Shown: piece after piece, positions 23,197-32,263 of the stretch
How positions within the stretch are numbered: the first letter of the stretch is position 1
Layout: every line of letters starts with the position of its first letter
Source of the DNA: Lachnospiraceae bacterium
GTDB taxonomy: Bacteria; Bacillota; Clostridia; Lachnospirales; Lachnospiraceae
Assembly (NCBI GenBank): GCA_016281335.1
Contig: JAEEIK010000133.1
Coordinates: 1-64,000, forward strand
Length of the DNA stretch: 64,000 bases
Reading direction: 5' to 3'
Notes under the pieces: generated by a model
The model's input: only the letters and a program-made list of their open reading frames with translations
Told to the model about the DNA's origin: nothing
Databases searched by the model: none
Program-made: the position numbers and the translations under genes

Positions 23197-23671
23197 GAAA
23201 AAAGGACCGAGCCTGTGGGAGAGATATCTTACCAAAGAGATAGGGATAGAGTTTAAGGCCTGTCTGTATTTTTTTGCAGTACTGTTCTTTTACTGTGTAT
23301 ACAGGATAGTCTGCGGTATATATGATGCAAGCATACTGCATATGGCGGAGATGATATTCGCCTGCTATATTATCGGTTATCTTCAGGTGTATGTTTTTAA
23401 TAACTTTGATGAGAGCGGACGGCTCGGAGGCAAAGAGTGGAGAGGGATAATATGCTGTACGGCCATATATACGCTGTTGTCATACTTCCTGAACTGGTTT
23501 GATAAGACGATATGGCTTTCTGCTGTCTTTGCGGCATACCTTTTGCTGGTATATATCTGTGTATTTCTGATATACCGTTCCAAGAGGCTTATAGATGATA
23601 AGATACTGAACGAGGAGCTACAGCTTTTTCAGACTGAACACCGGAAAAAAGTGCAGGATACCGACGAATAA
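23189..23671 (+). CDS. DUF3021 membrane protein, likely partner of the LytTR regulator
   Basis: About 160 residues. It shows four hydrophobic spans near residues 26-45, 54-72, 90-105 and 112-132, a short acidic tail and no signal peptide. The start is likely the GTG at 23189 eight bases after AGGGAGG; an ATG six bases earlier is also in frame. DUF3021 proteins commonly modulate LytTR regulators in the membrane. It ends just before a terminator. Confidence 0.78.
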   Translation: MDKKKGPSLWERYLTKEIGIEFKACLYFFAVLFFYCVYRIVCGIYDASILHMAEMIFACYIIGYLQVYVFNNFDESGRLGGKEWRGIICCTAIYTLLSYFLNWFDKTIWLSAVFAAYLLLVYICVFLIYRSKRLIDDKILNEELQLFQTEHRKKVQDTDE

Positions 23672-23685
23672 GTGCAGCTTACGGG

Positions 23686-23711
23686 AGCAGATATTGCTCC
23701 CGTCTTTTTTG
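23686..23711 (+). terminator. Rho-independent terminator
   Basis: GGGAGC, a short AT-rich loop, then GCTCCC and GTCTTTTTT. It lies after the LytTR-DUF3021 pair and before the ABC transporter's ribosome-binding site. Confidence 0.82.
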
Positions 23712-23745
23712 TGTGTTAAAAAGGTATCAAGGAGGTGAAAACACT

Positions 23746-24591
23746 ATGACTGATGTGATAAGGATAGAGGGATTAACAAAGAGTTACGGGAAGAAAAGGG
23801 GAGTGACAAACGTCGGCCTTTCGGTAAAAGAAGGAGAGATATACGGTTTTATTGGACCAAACGGCGCGGGTAAATCAACTACGATCCGTTCCATGCTGGG
23901 CTTCCTGAATTATGAAAAAGGATGCATCAGCGTATTCGGTAAGGACAGCAGAAAGGAACATACGGCAATACTTAAGGACATAGGCTATATGCCTTCCGAA
24001 GCCATGTTTTATCCCTCAATGAAAGTATCTGAGGTGATCAGGTTTGCTGCGGACGTGAGAGGATTGGACTGCAGAAAAGAAGCAGAGATGCTCTGCGAGA
24101 AACTTAAACTTGATACAGGAAAAAAAATTAAGGAACTGTCTCTTGGTAACAGAAAGAAGGTAAGCATCGTCTGTGCCATGCAGCATAAGCCGAAGCTGTT
24201 TGTGTTTGATGAGCCTTCCAGCGGATTGGATCCGCTGATGCAGAATACTTTTTTCGAACTGATCAAAGAGTATGTAAAAGAAGGGACCACCTGTTTTCTT
24301 TCAACCCATGTACTGTCAGAGGTGAGCAGATACTGTGACAGAGCGGCAGTAATGCGGGAGGGAAAACTGATAAAGGAAGACAGCGTTGAAAACCTGACGG
24401 AGAGCAGCGCTAAAAATATAAAAGTGACCGTGGACGGAGAGCATAAGGAGTATATATATAATGGGGATATCAATGAGCTGATAAGGGAATTATCCGTAAA
24501 GAAGCTGGAAAATCTCTATATCGAAGAACCCTCATTGGAAGATATGTTCATGCACTTCTATGAGGAAGGAAATAAAGGAGGGATGGAATAA
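23746..24591 (+). CDS. ABC-2 type exporter, ATP-binding subunit
   Basis: 281 residues from the ATG at 23746 with AAGGAGGTG upstream. Walker A is GPNGAGKST, the ABC signature is LSLGNRKKV (a variant of LSGGQ), Walker B is KLFVFDEPSSGLD, and the His switch is in FLSTHV. It has the standard length and layout for one NBD. Its ATG is 75 bases after the DUF3021 stop with a terminator between, and the permease gene overlaps its stop codon by one base, so the two form one exporter. Confidence 0.88.
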   Translation: MTDVIRIEGLTKSYGKKRGVTNVGLSVKEGEIYGFIGPNGAGKSTTIRSMLGFLNYEKGCISVFGKDSRKEHTAILKDIGYMPSEAMFYPSMKVSEVIRFAADVRGLDCRKEAEMLCEKLKLDTGKKIKELSLGNRKKVSIVCAMQHKPKLFVFDEPSSGLDPLMQNTFFELIKEYVKEGTTCFLSTHVLSEVSRYCDRAAVMREGKLIKEDSVENLTESSAKNIKVTVDGEHKEYIYNGDINELIRELSVKKLENLYIEEPSLEDMFMHFYEEGNKGGME

Positions 24592-25382
24592 TGACTGCGA
24601 TCTTAAGACATGAGTTCAGGTTAAATTTAAAAAGTCTTCTTATCTGGGCCTTAAGTGTAGGAGGAATGGGTTTTTTATGCATACTGATGTATACGAGCAT
24701 GGAAGGTGAGGTAGCTGATATGGCTGATATGTTCTCGAATATGGGAGCCTTTTCCGATGCGTTCGGCATGAGTACTTTAAGCATAGCGACACTGAGCGGT
24801 TTCTTTGCAACAGAAGTGGGAACCGTTCACGGACTGGGAAGCGCGATGTTTGCGGCTATCATGGCAACAGTGCTTCTCAGCAAGGAGGAAGATGCGCATA
24901 CCGGAGAGTTTCTCTACTCATTGCCTGTCAGCAGAAGCAGGATAGTTATAGCGAAAGGTCTAGCATTATTGCTGCATCTGATCGCCTTTACCTTAATATG
25001 CGGAGCACTGTATGTTCTGGGATTTGCAGCGCTTAAAGAAGATGTTCCCTGGGACGGCTTTCTTACACTTATGGGACGCATGCTGTTCATGAATCTGGAG
25101 ATATCGGCAATAGCTATTCTGATCTCGGCCTGCTCGGCCAAGAACCGCATAGGTCTGGGTTTGGGACTTTCGCTTATGTTCTATGCCTATGATCTGATAG
25201 GGAGAGTGATACCTGATATGAAGGATTACTTATTCCTCGGCCCCTTTGCAGCAGCCAACGCTTCCGAGATATTATCGGGAAAGGATGAACCGGCCAAGGC
25301 TCTGATAACCGCAGCAGTGATCAGCTTAGCGGCGCTTGTGTCGGCATTTATGATCTATACCCAAAAAGACCTGGCATCATGA
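24591..25382 (+). CDS. ABC-2 type exporter, permease subunit
   Basis: 263 residues. It has about six hydrophobic segments (for example near residues 14-33, 60-80, 88-101, 118-140, 160-177 and 236-258) and a short N-terminal tail, consistent with an ABC-2 permease. The A of its ATG is the last base of the ATPase stop. The last codons overlap the convergent GGDEF gene by six bases, and a hairpin spans both ends. The substrate is unknown. Confidence 0.85.
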   Translation: MTAILRHEFRLNLKSLLIWALSVGGMGFLCILMYTSMEGEVADMADMFSNMGAFSDAFGMSTLSIATLSGFFATEVGTVHGLGSAMFAAIMATVLLSKEEDAHTGEFLYSLPVSRSRIVIAKGLALLLHLIAFTLICGALYVLGFAALKEDVPWDGFLTLMGRMLFMNLEISAIAILISACSAKNRIGLGLGLSLMFYAYDLIGRVIPDMKDYLFLGPFAAANASEILSGKDEPAKALITAAVISLAALVSAFMIYTQKDLAS

Positions 25383-25400
25383 TGATGCCGGGCCTTTTTT
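25368..25400. terminator. Bidirectional terminator shared by convergent genes
   Basis: CCTGGCATCAT pairs with ATGATGCCGGG; TTTTTT follows on the plus strand and a T-run (TCTTTTT) follows when read on the minus strand. It overlaps the last codons of both the permease and GGDEF genes. Confidence 0.7.
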
Positions 25401-27290
25401 CATTTTTACTTTGATACTGTACATTTCTTCGTCTGCCCGCTTGACCACATCCTGTACGGACATGTCGTTATCATGATCAAATACTGCGATCCCGCAGGCG
25501 ATGGATACGTAATCATCGGGCAGCGGCAGTTTGTTTGAATAGCTGCTCATTCGTTCGTTCATTTCTGCTCTGAGCAGTTCACGGTCCTCATAGTCGCCAC
25601 CGGATAAGACTGCGATGAACTCATCTCCGCCGATCCTGTATACCGGGCTGTGTTTGAATACATGGCAGATGAGACGGCAGGCTCTTATAAGATATTCGTC
25701 GCCGGCATCATGGCCGCCCGAGTCATTTACCATTTTCAGATTGTTCACATCAAACATGGCGATCGCAAATTCCAGTTCCGAATCGGAATTGATCTGGGAC
25801 TGAAGATATTTTTCCTTATCTTCGTAGGCCATGCGGTTATTTACATTGGTCAGGGGATCACGTCTCATCAGGTCCAGCAGGCGCTTGTTGATAAGATCGA
25901 GGCTCAACGCATGCTTGAACTTATCGAATACCAGACACATGCGGTTTTGATAAGTATGAAGGAAACGGTTGGCAACCTTCTCCATACAGTCCCTGAAGAT
26001 GATATAGCCATAGGCTATGTCGGCTTCATGAAGGGGAAGGAAAACATAGAGATGATTCTTGCCTTCACTGTCATATCCGGGAACAAGCTCTCTGGTCGTG
26101 AACTGTTCAGAGGTATAGCGCACGCCGTCCTCGGTGGAATAGAGCACCTCCATATGTTTGCTGTAGCCTTTTGTATTGAGTTTGATATTCGGATCATAGA
26201 TCGAAAGACCGAAATTGGGATCGAGCAAAATATGGAAGGAATCGCCTTCGTAATCATGGTTTTCCACAAGCAGACGATAAAGGTTCTTCTTGAAATCCAC
26301 ATAGGTAAGACAGGAGAGTATCGTAGAATCGATAAGATCAAGCTTCCTGTTGAAATAGGTGGTCATTGCTCGTTTTGAAAAAGCCTCACGTCCGACACGC
26401 CTTCTCATTTTATCGCTGTTGCGGAATTCATAGCAATTGCAGCTTTCACCGGGCATAAAGCGACAGTCGATGACATCACTGCAACCGGGCTCTGCTTCTT
26501 TATTTAAAAGCTTAAGCCAGAGTTTTACGGCAGCTTCACCCATTTCATAAAAGCACTGGTCAACCGAGGCGATGGAAGGATCGAATATCTGGCTGTCATC
26601 TATGAAGTCATAACCCGTGACCAGACAGTCACCCGGGACGTCCACGCCATAATTGTTCAGTGTTACGCAGGTCTCCATTGCCAGACCGTCATTTGCGCAT
26701 ATAAAAACATCCGGGAGCTTACTCTTATCGGTGCAGATCTCCGTTACTCGTTTGGTAGCAGCAGCATTTTCCCAGTTGGTATAGAACACTTCGATAAGGG
26801 CTTCGGAAAGATCGTGTTCCTTAAGGTAATCACGTACCGCATTAAGCCTTAATTCAGAATCGTAGGAATCTTTGGTGCCCGCGAAGAAGGTGATGCGTTT
26901 CACCTTATGAACATTTATGAGATGCTCACACATATTTTTGGTCGCGATGTAGTTGTCGGAGCCGACGTGGCTGATGCCTTCCCGTTTATTGCCCTGCATG
27001 ATAACAGGTATGCCGGCCGCTTTGCTCCGTTCTATTATATTGTCGATGCGATCTTTGAAATCAATACCGCTCCCGAAAATAATAACACCGTCAAATTCAT
27101 GCAGATCGGGAAGATTATAGATGTTCATCTCCCCGCGTTTATTAGCCATCGTGTCTACATATGTCGGGTAGCAGAGAAAGAGAAAAAGATCGGCTTTTTC
27201 GGATCTGAGAGAATCCTGCACTCCGGTAAGGAACTGGGACAGTATCTCGCAGCACCAGCCGGAAGTGAAAACTGCAATCTTTTTTTTCAT
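25377..27290 (-). CDS. LacI-type sensor domain diguanylate cyclase (GGDEF), second copy
   Basis: 637 residues from the ATG at 27290, chosen because AAAGGAG is a good distance upstream. The N-terminal LacI-like binding fold lacks an N-terminal helix-turn-helix (KIAVFTSGWCCEIL, DGVIIFGSG, ITFFAGTKDSYDS, VFICANDGLAM). The C-terminal GGDEF domain has RIGGDEFIAV near 551-560, DPLTNVNNRMAY and RADEEMY. It shares its architecture with the plus-strand gene at 17-19 kb. The beta-lactamase-like gene is divergent. It probably makes cyclic di-GMP in response to a soluble ligand. Confidence 0.85.
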   Translation of the reverse strand: MKKKIAVFTSGWCCEILSQFLTGVQDSLRSEKADLFLFLCYPTYVDTMANKRGEMNIYNLPDLHEFDGVIIFGSGIDFKDRIDNIIERSKAAGIPVIMQGNKREGISHVGSDNYIATKNMCEHLINVHKVKRITFFAGTKDSYDSELRLNAVRDYLKEHDLSEALIEVFYTNWENAAATKRVTEICTDKSKLPDVFICANDGLAMETCVTLNNYGVDVPGDCLVTGYDFIDDSQIFDPSIASVDQCFYEMGEAAVKLWLKLLNKEAEPGCSDVIDCRFMPGESCNCYEFRNSDKMRRRVGREAFSKRAMTTYFNRKLDLIDSTILSCLTYVDFKKNLYRLLVENHDYEGDSFHILLDPNFGLSIYDPNIKLNTKGYSKHMEVLYSTEDGVRYTSEQFTTRELVPGYDSEGKNHLYVFLPLHEADIAYGYIIFRDCMEKVANRFLHTYQNRMCLVFDKFKHALSLDLINKRLLDLMRRDPLTNVNNRMAYEDKEKYLQSQINSDSELEFAIAMFDVNNLKMVNDSGGHDAGDEYLIRACRLICHVFKHSPVYRIGGDEFIAVLSGGDYEDRELLRAEMNERMSSYSNKLPLPDDYVSIACGIAVFDHDNDMSVQDVVKRADEEMYSIKVKMKKGPASS

Positions 27291-27337
27291 GGAACTTTCT
27301 CCTTTGCTAAACATATGATGGATATGCTCCGCAAATG

Positions 27338-27398
27338 ATTATATCAGTTTGTCGCGGATTTTTCCATATGGTTTTTTTGAGAGCGGCTGTGTTATAAT
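27338..27398. promoter_or_regulatory. Divergent -10 boxes between the GGDEF and serine hydrolase genes
   Basis: ATTATA (27338-27343) reads as TATAAT on the minus strand for the GGDEF gene. TATAAT at 27393-27398 reads on the plus strand toward the hydrolase. Neither has a strong -35, so confidence is limited. Confidence 0.4.
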
Positions 27399-27446
27399 TC
27401 TTTTGGCAGTGTGTTGCCGTAACGGAAATAGAGAGAGGAGCTTAAT

Positions 27447-28580
27447 ATGAGCGGATTTGATGCTGAAAAAATTACGGCTTATCTGGATTCACTGATCGAT
27501 AAAGGTATACCGTCGGTTGACTGCATAGTGTATAAGGCGCATAAGCAGATATACAGGCATATGAACGGAACCTCTGATGCGGCAAAAACAAAAAGAATTG
27601 CTGCGGATCAAAGATATCTGATGTTCTCCATGACAAAAGTGCAGACCATGACTGCGGTGATGCAGTTGGTGGAACAGGGGAAACTATCACTTGAAGACGA
27701 GGTTGGTAAATATCTGCCAGTATATAAGAAACTTACGGTCCGGAAAGATAATGGGATCGAGGAGCTTAAAGAGCCTATGAGGATATGGCAGCTGCTCTCT
27801 ATGCAGTCCGGACTGGATTATGATCTGAACCGCCCGGGAATTGTCCGTGTATTAAATGAGAAGGGACAGCAGGCATCTACAAGAGAAATAGTGGATTCCT
27901 TTACCGAATCACCTCTTCTGTTTGAACCGGGGACGCATTTCCAGTACAGCTTAAGTCATGACGTGGCCGGAGCCGTTATAGAGGCGGTAAGCGGCATGAG
28001 TTTCGGCGAATATTTAAAGAAAAACATCTGGGAACCCCTTGGCATGAAGGATACTTTTTTTGCGAAGCCGTTCAATAACGGACTTGAGCGTCTGGCTCAG
28101 CAGTTCATCGTGAATGAGAAGGGGATAGTGCCGATGGAACAGAGCTGCAATTACCAGCTTTCCGAGAATTATGAAAGTGGTGGGGCAGGTCTGGTAAGTG
28201 CCACTGCAGATTATGCGGTACTGGGAGATACCCTTGCCTGCGGCGGTGAGTCTGCTGAGGGAATAAGGATACTTAAGCCCGAGACAGTGGAACTCATCAA
28301 AAAGAACCTTCTGTGTCCCGCTTCGTTGGAAGATATTGCCAATACCATGGGACGCAAGGGTTACGGTTACGGTTGCGGCATGCAGGTGCTGATGCATCCC
28401 GAAAAGATAGGCTCAAATGCGCCTGCAGGGATTTTCGGCTGGGACGGCGCAGCAGGAAGCTGTATACAGATGGATACGGCGAGTCAGACGAGTTTCGTAT
28501 ATGTACAGCATGTCAGGAACTGCGGCATGTCGTACGATACCATACATCCGATGCTCAGGGATATGATATTCGGTGAATAA
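27447..28580 (+). CDS. Serine beta-lactamase-like hydrolase (class C/esterase family)
   Basis: 377 residues. The SxxK motif is SMTK with Ser61 and Lys64, and YSLSHD near 170 takes the YxN position in a diverged form. GWDGAAG near 330 corresponds to the third box. The domain layout (SLEDEVGKYLPVYKKL, IWQLLSMQSGL, LEPLGM-type segment) is typical of the beta-lactamase/esterase EstB group. No signal peptide is present. GAGAGGAG precedes the ATG. The substrate is unknown. Confidence 0.82.
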   Translation: MSGFDAEKITAYLDSLIDKGIPSVDCIVYKAHKQIYRHMNGTSDAAKTKRIAADQRYLMFSMTKVQTMTAVMQLVEQGKLSLEDEVGKYLPVYKKLTVRKDNGIEELKEPMRIWQLLSMQSGLDYDLNRPGIVRVLNEKGQQASTREIVDSFTESPLLFEPGTHFQYSLSHDVAGAVIEAVSGMSFGEYLKKNIWEPLGMKDTFFAKPFNNGLERLAQQFIVNEKGIVPMEQSCNYQLSENYESGGAGLVSATADYAVLGDTLACGGESAEGIRILKPETVELIKKNLLCPASLEDIANTMGRKGYGYGCGMQVLMHPEKIGSNAPAGIFGWDGAAGSCIQMDTASQTSFVYVQHVRNCGMSYDTIHPMLRDMIFGE

Positions 28581-28601
28581 ACTGCCCCACTTGATTGATG
28601 C

Positions 28602-28630
28602 TTTACAAGTTCAGGGGAGCGTGGTATAAT
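28602..28630 (+). promoter_or_regulatory. rpsO promoter (TTTACA - 17 - TATAAT)
   Basis: TTTACA at 28602-28607 and TATAAT at 28625-28630, 17 bases apart. The predicted 5' leader is about 85 bases. Confidence 0.75.
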
Positions 28631-28636
28631 AGCTCA

Positions 28637-28707
28637 CGTTGCGTGACCGCATCCGGGGGATCGGGATATACCATCCGCTCAGATACGGCGTTAATATATT
28701 TGAATAA
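28637..28707 (+). promoter_or_regulatory. rpsO 5' leader, possible S15 autoregulatory site
   Basis: An approximately 80-base leader rich in GC segments (CGCATCCGGGGGATC, CCATCCGC) precedes AAGGAGG. S15 represses its own mRNA through leader structures in several bacteria. I infer but cannot demonstrate such a structure here. Confidence 0.35.
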
Positions 28708-28719
28708 GGAGGAAAAACA

Positions 28720-28986
28720 ATGATCGCAGCAGAAAAGAAACAGTCAATCATGAAAGAGTATGCCCGCACCGAAGGGGATACAGGATCACCCGAGGTACAG
28801 GTAGCTGTACTTACAGCCAGGATCGAGGAGCTTACAGCTCATCTTAAGGATCATCCTCTTGATCATCATTCAAGAAGAGGTATGTACAAACTTATCGGTA
28901 AGAGACGTGGTCTGCTCAATTATCTTATGAAGAAAGACATTAACAGATACCGTTCACTGATCGAGAGACTGGGACTCAGAAAATAA
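28720..28986 (+). CDS. rpsO: 30S ribosomal protein S15
   Basis: 88 residues, normal S15 length, with the conserved [17 protein letters not shown] and [21 protein letters not shown] segments. It binds 16S rRNA early in small-subunit assembly. AAGGAGG lies before the ATG. pnp follows 12 bases later, the classical rpsO-pnp operon order. Confidence 0.97.
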   Translation: MIAAEKKQSIMKEYARTEGDTGSPEVQVAVLTARIEELTAHLKDHPLDHHSRRGMYKLIGKRRGLLNYLMKKDINRYRSLIERLGLRK

Positions 28987-28998
28987 GGAGAATAACAA

Positions 28999-31095
28999 AT
29001 GTTTAAGACTTTTAGTATTGAGATCGCCGGACGTACCCTTTCGGTTGATATAGGAAGAGTTTCAGCCCAGGCTAATGGTGCTGCTTTTATGCATTACGGC
29101 GACACCACGGTGCTTTCCACAGCTACTGCAAGTGAGAAGCCCAGAGACGGGATCGATTTCTTCCCGCTGTCAGTTGAATACGAAGAGAAGATGTACGCCG
29201 TAGGCAAGATGCCCGGAGGATTCAATAAACGTGAGGGTAAGGCCAGCGAGAATGCGGTACTTACAAGCCGTGTTATCGACCGACCCATGAGACCGCTTTT
29301 CCCCAAGGATTACAGAAATGATGTAACCCTTAACAACCTGGTGCTTTCAGTGGATCCTGATTGCCGTCCCGAGCTGGTGGCTATGATAGGTTCCGCTATC
29401 GCAACCTGCATTTCCGATATACCTTTCGACGGCCCTTGTGCAATGACACAGATGGGTATGATCGATGGCGAACTGATCGTTAACCCCAGCCAGGAGCAGT
29501 GGGCAGAGGGCGACCTTAAGCTTACTGTTGCATCTACGGCTCAGAAGGTAATCATGATCGAGGCAGGCGCAAAGGAGATCCCCGAGTCCAAGATGCTTGA
29601 GGCTATCTACATGGCTCACGATGTGAACCAGAAGCTGATCGCATGGATCAATGAGATAGTAGCGGAAGTCGGCAAGACCAAGCACGAGTATGTAAGCTGT
29701 GCAATACCCGAAGAACTCTTTGCAAAGATGAAAGAGATCGTTCCTCCCGAGGAGATGGAGACTGCGGTATTTACCGACGAGAAGCAGAAGAGGGAAGAGA
29801 ACATCAGCAATATCAGCAAGAAGCTGGAAGAAGCTTTTGCCGATAACGAGGAGTGGCTTGCGATACTCGGCGAAGCTCTCTATCAGTATCAGAAGAAGAC
29901 CGTAAGGAAGATGATCCTCAAGGATCACAAGCGTCCTGACGGAAGAGAGATAACCCAGATCAGAAAGCTGGCTGCAGAAGTGGATATCATCCCCAGAGTG
30001 CACGGTTCAGCCATGTTTACAAGAGGCCAGACACAGATCTGCAATATCACCACACTGGCTCCGCTTTCCGAAGCACAGAAGATCGACGGCCTTGATGATA
30101 ACGTTAAGACCAAGAGATACATACACCATTACAATTTCCCTTCATATTCCGTAGGTGAGACCAAAGTGAGCCGCGGACCCGGAAGAAGAGAGATAGGTCA
30201 CGGAGCACTTGCAGAGAGAGCACTCCTGCCTGTACTTCCTTCGGAAGAGGAGTTCCCTTATTCAATACGTACTGTATCCGAGACCTTTGAGTCCAACGGA
30301 TCCACTTCAATGGCTTCTACCTGTGCATCATGTATGTCACTGATGGCTGCAGGCGTTCCCATCAAGAAGATGGTTGCAGGTATTTCCTGCGGACTGGTAA
30401 CAGGTGAGACTGATGAAGATTTCGTACTGCTTACCGATATCCAGGGACTTGAAGATTTCTTCGGAGATATGGACTTCAAGGTAACAGGTACGAAGGACGG
30501 TATCACTGCTATACAGATGGATATCAAGATCCACGGCCTGACCAGACCTATCGTTGAGGGTGCTATCGCAAGATGCCGTGACGCAAGACTCTTTATCATG
30601 GAGAATTGCATGAAGAAGGCTATCGCAGAGCCCAGACCTGAGGTTAACGAGTATGCTCCCAAGATCATACAGACCAGCATTGATCCCGAGAAGATCGGTG
30701 ATGTTGTGGGTCAGAGAGGCAAGACCATCAATGAGATCATCGCGCGTACCGGCGTAAAGATTGATATCACCGATGACGGCGCAGTAAGCGTATGCGGTAC
30801 CGATATGAGCGCGATGCAGGATGCGATGAAGATGATCGAGACCATCGTTACCGAGTATGAGGAAGGTCAGATATTCGAAGGTACCGTGGTGAGCATCAAG
30901 GAATTCGGCGCATTTGTTGAATTCGCACCCGGCAAGGAAGGCATGGTACATATCTCACGTATCGCTAACCGCCGTATAGACAAGGTGGAAGAGGTAGTGA
31001 ACATAGGAGATAAGGTGAAGGTCGTATGTCTTGGCAAGGATCCCAAGAATCCGGGAAGATATACCTTCTCCATGAAGGACTGCCCTCAGGATTGA
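28999..31095 (+). CDS. pnp: Polyribonucleotide nucleotidyltransferase (PNPase)
   Basis: 698 residues, full length. Two RNase-PH-like domains are visible (for example MPGGFNKREGKASENAVLTSR and KVSRGPGRREIGHGALAERAL), then a KH domain (GDVVGQRGKTINEIIARTG near 555-575) and a C-terminal S1 domain (GTVVSIKEFGAFVEFAPGKEGMVHIS). It degrades RNA 3' to 5' using phosphate. It is followed by a strong terminator. Confidence 0.97.
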   Translation: MFKTFSIEIAGRTLSVDIGRVSAQANGAAFMHYGDTTVLSTATASEKPRDGIDFFPLSVEYEEKMYAVGKMPGGFNKREGKASENAVLTSRVIDRPMRPLFPKDYRNDVTLNNLVLSVDPDCRPELVAMIGSAIATCISDIPFDGPCAMTQMGMIDGELIVNPSQEQWAEGDLKLTVASTAQKVIMIEAGAKEIPESKMLEAIYMAHDVNQKLIAWINEIVAEVGKTKHEYVSCAIPEELFAKMKEIVPPEEMETAVFTDEKQKREENISNISKKLEEAFADNEEWLAILGEALYQYQKKTVRKMILKDHKRPDGREITQIRKLAAEVDIIPRVHGSAMFTRGQTQICNITTLAPLSEAQKIDGLDDNVKTKRYIHHYNFPSYSVGETKVSRGPGRREIGHGALAERALLPVLPSEEEFPYSIRTVSETFESNGSTSMASTCASCMSLMAAGVPIKKMVAGISCGLVTGETDEDFVLLTDIQGLEDFFGDMDFKVTGTKDGITAIQMDIKIHGLTRPIVEGAIARCRDARLFIMENCMKKAIAEPRPEVNEYAPKIIQTSIDPEKIGDVVGQRGKTINEIIARTGVKIDITDDGAVSVCGTDMSAMQDAMKMIETIVTEYEEGQIFEGTVVSIKEFGAFVEFAPGKEGMVHISRIANRRIDKVEEVVNIGDKVKVVCLGKDPKNPGRYTFSMKDCPQD

Positions 31096-31116
31096 GAACA
31101 TAAGATAAGCTCATGA

Positions 31117-31143
31117 AAAGAGACGCTTTGGCGTCTCTTTTTT
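31117..31143 (+). terminator. Rho-independent terminator after pnp
   Basis: AAGAGACGC, loop TTTG, GCGTCTCTT and TTTT. It lies about 25 bases after the pnp stop. Confidence 0.9.
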
Positions 31144-31156
31144 GGTTTACGACTGG

Positions 31157-31185
31157 TTGACATAAATACTAAAAGACGATATAAT
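31157..31185 (+). promoter_or_regulatory. nrdR operon promoter (TTGACA - 17 - TATAAT)
   Basis: Perfect consensus: TTGACA at 31157-31162 and TATAAT at 31180-31185. It lies between the pnp terminator and nrdR. Confidence 0.88.
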
Positions 31186-31233
31186 ACTACCATATTTTGT
31201 GTTCTTGATAGATATATAGGAGGAAGATATATT

Positions 31234-31683
31234 ATGAAATGTCCTTTTTGCGGTCATGAAAACACGAGAGTGGTCGATTCCAGACCGGCGGATGATAATT
31301 CGTCGATCCGCAGGCGCAGGGTCTGTGATGAATGTTCAAAGAGATTCACCACATACGAAAAGGTGGAGACCATACCCCTTATCGTGATCAAGAAAGACAA
31401 TGCACGCGAGGCATATGACAGGAAGAAGATAGAAGCAGGCGTGCTGCGTGCCTGCCATAAAAGACCTATCAGCGCCGAACAGATATCCAATCTGGTAGAT
31501 GAGGTCGAGACAGAAGTATTCAAGAGAGAAGAGAAGGAAGTTCCCAGCGAAGTGATAGGCGAGATCGTAATGGCTAAACTTAAGGATCTGGAAGCCGTTG
31601 CCTATGTGCGTTTTGCTTCGGTATACAGGGAATTTAAAGATATCAATACTTTCATGGAAGAATTGAAGAAGGTACTCGAATAA
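31234..31683 (+). CDS. nrdR: Transcriptional repressor NrdR
   Basis: 149 residues, standard length. The zinc-ribbon cysteines are C3-C6 and C31-C34 (CPFCGHENTRVVDSR and CDECSKRF), followed by an ATP-cone domain (IVIKKDNAREAYDRKKIEAGVLRA). NrdR senses dNTP/ATP levels and represses ribonucleotide reductase genes, which are not in this window. It starts an apparent operon with the downstream membrane protein. Confidence 0.95.
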   Translation: MKCPFCGHENTRVVDSRPADDNSSIRRRRVCDECSKRFTTYEKVETIPLIVIKKDNAREAYDRKKIEAGVLRACHKRPISAEQISNLVDEVETEVFKREEKEVPSEVIGEIVMAKLKDLEAVAYVRFASVYREFKDINTFMEELKKVLE

Positions 31684-31684
31684 G

Positions 31685-32263
31685 ATGACGGAAGCGGATC
31701 CCGCGCTGCCACAGCGTATCGAGCAGGGGTATTATTCATATCCCGACGAAGATACGGCAGGTGAAGCGGCGAGCGAACTTGAGAAGATAAGACGGTTGGA
31801 AGCGCAGATAGATTACAATAAGCCCAAGGTGGTCTATGCGCTGTACAATAAGATGCTTTTGGGAGAAGTGTTTTCAACGCCTGAAGGCTTTGCTTATCTG
31901 TTGCATTTGCGGCAGTATCTTGAAGAAAATGCGTATGAGATAGGTGAAGCGATACCCGGTATACCCCTGGAGATGTTTGTGCATGAGGTAGTTCAGGAGA
32001 TGCCGGAAGTCGAAAAGGGTAAAAAGAAAGGCTCAAAGGTTAATAAGGCAGACACACTGTCCTATAAGATAGTGATAGTGGCCCTGGCGTTACTTGTTGT
32101 CGCAATGCTGGTGATAACGGCGCTTTCGGACTCGCCTACCATACTGAACTATGAAAAAAAGCTGCAGGACAGATATGCATCCTGGGAGATGGAACTGACA
32201 GAGAGAGAAGATGCTGTAAGGGCTAAGGAACTTGAACTGAAGAAGAGCGGAGAAATCAGATGA
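31685..32263 (+). CDS. Single-span membrane protein of unknown function
   Basis: 192 residues. One hydrophobic span sits near residues 125-147 (YKIVIVALALLVVAMLVITAL). The N-terminal part is probably cytoplasmic and the last 40 residues, rich in E/K/L heptads, may form a coiled coil. No known domain is recognised. It begins two bases after nrdR and overlaps the response regulator by four bases, so it may belong to that signalling unit. Confidence 0.6.
   Translation: MTEADPALPQRIEQGYYSYPDEDTAGEAASELEKIRRLEAQIDYNKPKVVYALYNKMLLGEVFSTPEGFAYLLHLRQYLEENAYEIGEAIPGIPLEMFVHEVVQEMPEVEKGKKKGSKVNKADTLSYKIVIVALALLVVAMLVITALSDSPTILNYEKKLQDRYASWEMELTEREDAVRAKELELKKSGEIR

Noticed and set aside
25650-26378. 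Plus-strand open frame inside the minus-strand GGDEF gene
   Set aside because: The minus-strand frame carries clear GGDEF motifs; the plus-strand frame has no domain.
28637-28707. A named riboswitch in the rpsO leader
   Set aside because: The leader is too short and shows no conserved aptamer core that I recognise; only a possible S15 site is noted.
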